Shown here piece by piece: positions 62,991 to 64,000 of a stretch of DNA of 64,000 nucleotides. The notes under the pieces were generated by a model. It did not search any database, was not told where the DNA came from, and saw nothing but the letters and a program-made list of their open reading frames with translations. The stretch spans positions 620,001 to 684,000 of the forward strand of contig OY764867.1 in the NCBI GenBank assembly GCA_963668535.1, read 5' to 3'. Each line of letters starts with the position of its first letter. Position 1 is the stretch's first letter. The translations under genes were made by a program, and so were the position numbers. The DNA is from F22 sp963668535. Its GTDB lineage: Bacteria > Bacteroidota > Bacteroidia > Bacteroidales > Bacteroidaceae.

Positions 62991-64000
62991 TTATCCATTC
63001 CCCTTTATGAAAGCAGAAGGTGACACTTTGTAAACCTCTTTAAATTGTTTCGAAAAATATTTGGGGGTATTGAAACCTACAGCATAGGAAACCTCTGAAA
63101 CATTCATCTCTCCATTCTTCAACATATGTGCTGCAGTTTTAAGTCTTACTAAACGAATAAACTCAACGGGGGATTTACCTGTAATAAATATTAGTTTCTT
63201 ATATAAATGTGCACGACTTATTCCAAGTTCATTGCTCAATGTCTCTACAGAAAGATCCTCATTTTTCAAATGATCTTGTACATATCTCAAAGCATTTGTC
63301 AAGAAAAGCTCATCTGCTGCCGACAGATTCATACGACTTGGTTCGACGTAAGCTCTATATTGAAATTTTTCTTGTTGCAAACGATTCTTATCTAAAAGAT
63401 ATTCTATTCTCAAATTTAACACATCCCAATCAAATGGTTTACTCAAATAATCGTCAGCTCCTAAAGACAACCCCTCTATTTTACTCTCATCATCCATACA
63501 AGCAGTAAGCATAATAACAGGAATATGCGCAGTACGCACATCCTCTTTTATGAATTGACAAAGTTGGATACCGTCCATTTTGGGCATCATCTTATCCAAG
63601 ATAATTATATCAGGCATCAAAGTCGGAATAATATCCCAAGCCTCCACACCATTACATGCAGACTCTAAATGATAATACGCCCTCATTGTATCTAATAAAT
63701 ACTCCCTAAAATCATTATCATCATCTACAATAAGAATCAATTCATTGTGAACAGGTGCCACAACTTCCGATAAAGCTGTAGTCATCTTCGCTGTTTGTTT
63801 AGAAGAGATACGTACGCTTCCTATCTGCGAACTTTGTAGTTCTACAGATACAGGAATACATATCTCAAACACACATCCACTCTTATCATGTCCATTATTA
63901 CTCAAAGTAATAACGCCCCCTAGAGCATCAACATATTTTTTCACTAAATACAAACCAATACCAGTTCCCTTTACATTTGTACTTGATTGCACTTTATCAG
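62991..64000 (-). CDS. Hybrid two-component system regulator (HTCS), C-terminal part, cut by window edge
   Basis: The frame is open to the right edge, so only the last about 336 residues are seen. The first visible part is the end of a histidine kinase ATPase domain (STNVKGTGIGLYLVKKYVDALGG, the G2 box). A response receiver follows: ILIVDDDNDFREYLLDTM, with phosphoacceptor Asp in IIILDKMMPKMDG and Lys in DDYLSKPFDW. The C-terminus is an AraC-type DNA-binding domain (LSNELGISRAHLYKKL and VSYAVGFNTPKYFSKQFKEVYKVSPS). HTCS proteins sense a glycan fragment in the periplasm with a large N-terminal domain, here outside the window, and activate the adjacent locus. It is upstream of and in line with the GH31-to-esterase operon. 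Confidence 0.95.
   Translation of the reverse strand, partial: DKVQSSTNVKGTGIGLYLVKKYVDALGGVITLSNNGHDKSGCVFEICIPVSVELQSSQIGSVRISSKQTAKMTTALSEVVAPVHNELILIVDDDNDFREYLLDTMRAYYHLESACNGVEAWDIIPTLMPDIIILDKMMPKMDGIQLCQFIKEDVRTAHIPVIMLTACMDDESKIEGLSLGADDYLSKPFDWDVLNLRIEYLLDKNRLQQEKFQYRAYVEPSRMNLSAADELFLTNALRYVQDHLKNEDLSVETLSNELGISRAHLYKKLIFITGKSPVEFIRLVRLKTAAHMLKNGEMNVSEVSYAVGFNTPKYFSKQFKEVYKVSPSAFIKGNG

Overview
The window is AT-rich chromosomal DNA from a Bacteroidales bacterium (Bacteroidaceae/Prevotellaceae type). Evidence for this is the SusC/SusD-centred polysaccharide utilization locus with a hybrid two-component regulator, BACON domains, DUF3078 and DUF4831 proteins, and the Bacteroidetes promoter signature TTTG - about 19 bp - TAnnTTTG upstream of many genes. 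No rRNA, tRNA, CRISPR array, insertion sequence or prophage was seen. Both window edges cut genes: a DUF3078 protein on the left and the hybrid two-component regulator on the right.

Positions 1-42200 are mostly housekeeping. In order: a DUF3078 protein and flavin reductase; an HRDC-containing RecD/Pif1-like helicase; CstA; an AAA ATPase; pyruvate:ferredoxin oxidoreductase (nifJ); a GH77 4-alpha-glucanotransferase with starch-binding modules; an acyltransferase and folB; prmA; a secreted Arg/Ser/Tyr-rich protein; a FadL-like outer-membrane protein; NhaC and a YgjP-like metalloprotease; threonine aldolase; groES-groEL; a zinc-ribbon coiled-coil protein with a Nif3 protein; rsmE with a nucleoside-type MFS permease; a small membrane protein with a winged-helix regulator; NhaA; DUF4831 and a PNPOx-like protein; yebC and pheT; pyrB-pyrI; enolase; and a secreted Ntn-hydrolase.

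Positions 42194-64000 form one polysaccharide utilization locus on the minus strand. A hybrid two-component regulator (partial) is followed, after a 167-base gap with a promoter, by nine tightly packed genes: GH31 (with PA14-like insert), GH2, GH3, SusC, SusD, a surface glycan-binding lipoprotein, a BACON-GH5 endoglucanase, GH95 and a SGNH/sialate-O-acetylesterase-like esterase. The set matches the logic of the Bacteroides ovatus xyloglucan locus: the surface GH5 cuts the backbone, SusCD imports, and GH31 alpha-xylosidase, GH2 beta-galactosidase and GH3 beta-glucosidase finish the oligosaccharides. GH95 and an esterase, translationally coupled by an ATGA overlap, suggest fucosylated and O-acetylated xyloglucan as the preferred substrate. 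This assignment is by inference from family content.

The most unusual non-coding structure is a perfect 66-bp palindrome at 40729-40794, upstream of the Ntn-hydrolase gene. It carries three AAACGTTT cores spaced exactly 22 bp apart, resembling stacked LacI-family operators. A shorter palindrome with the same core lies upstream of the GH77 gene. A second candidate regulatory array is a pair of GTTTA-N5-TAAAC dyads flanking the promoter of the membrane protein / winged-helix regulator pair near 30.5 kb.
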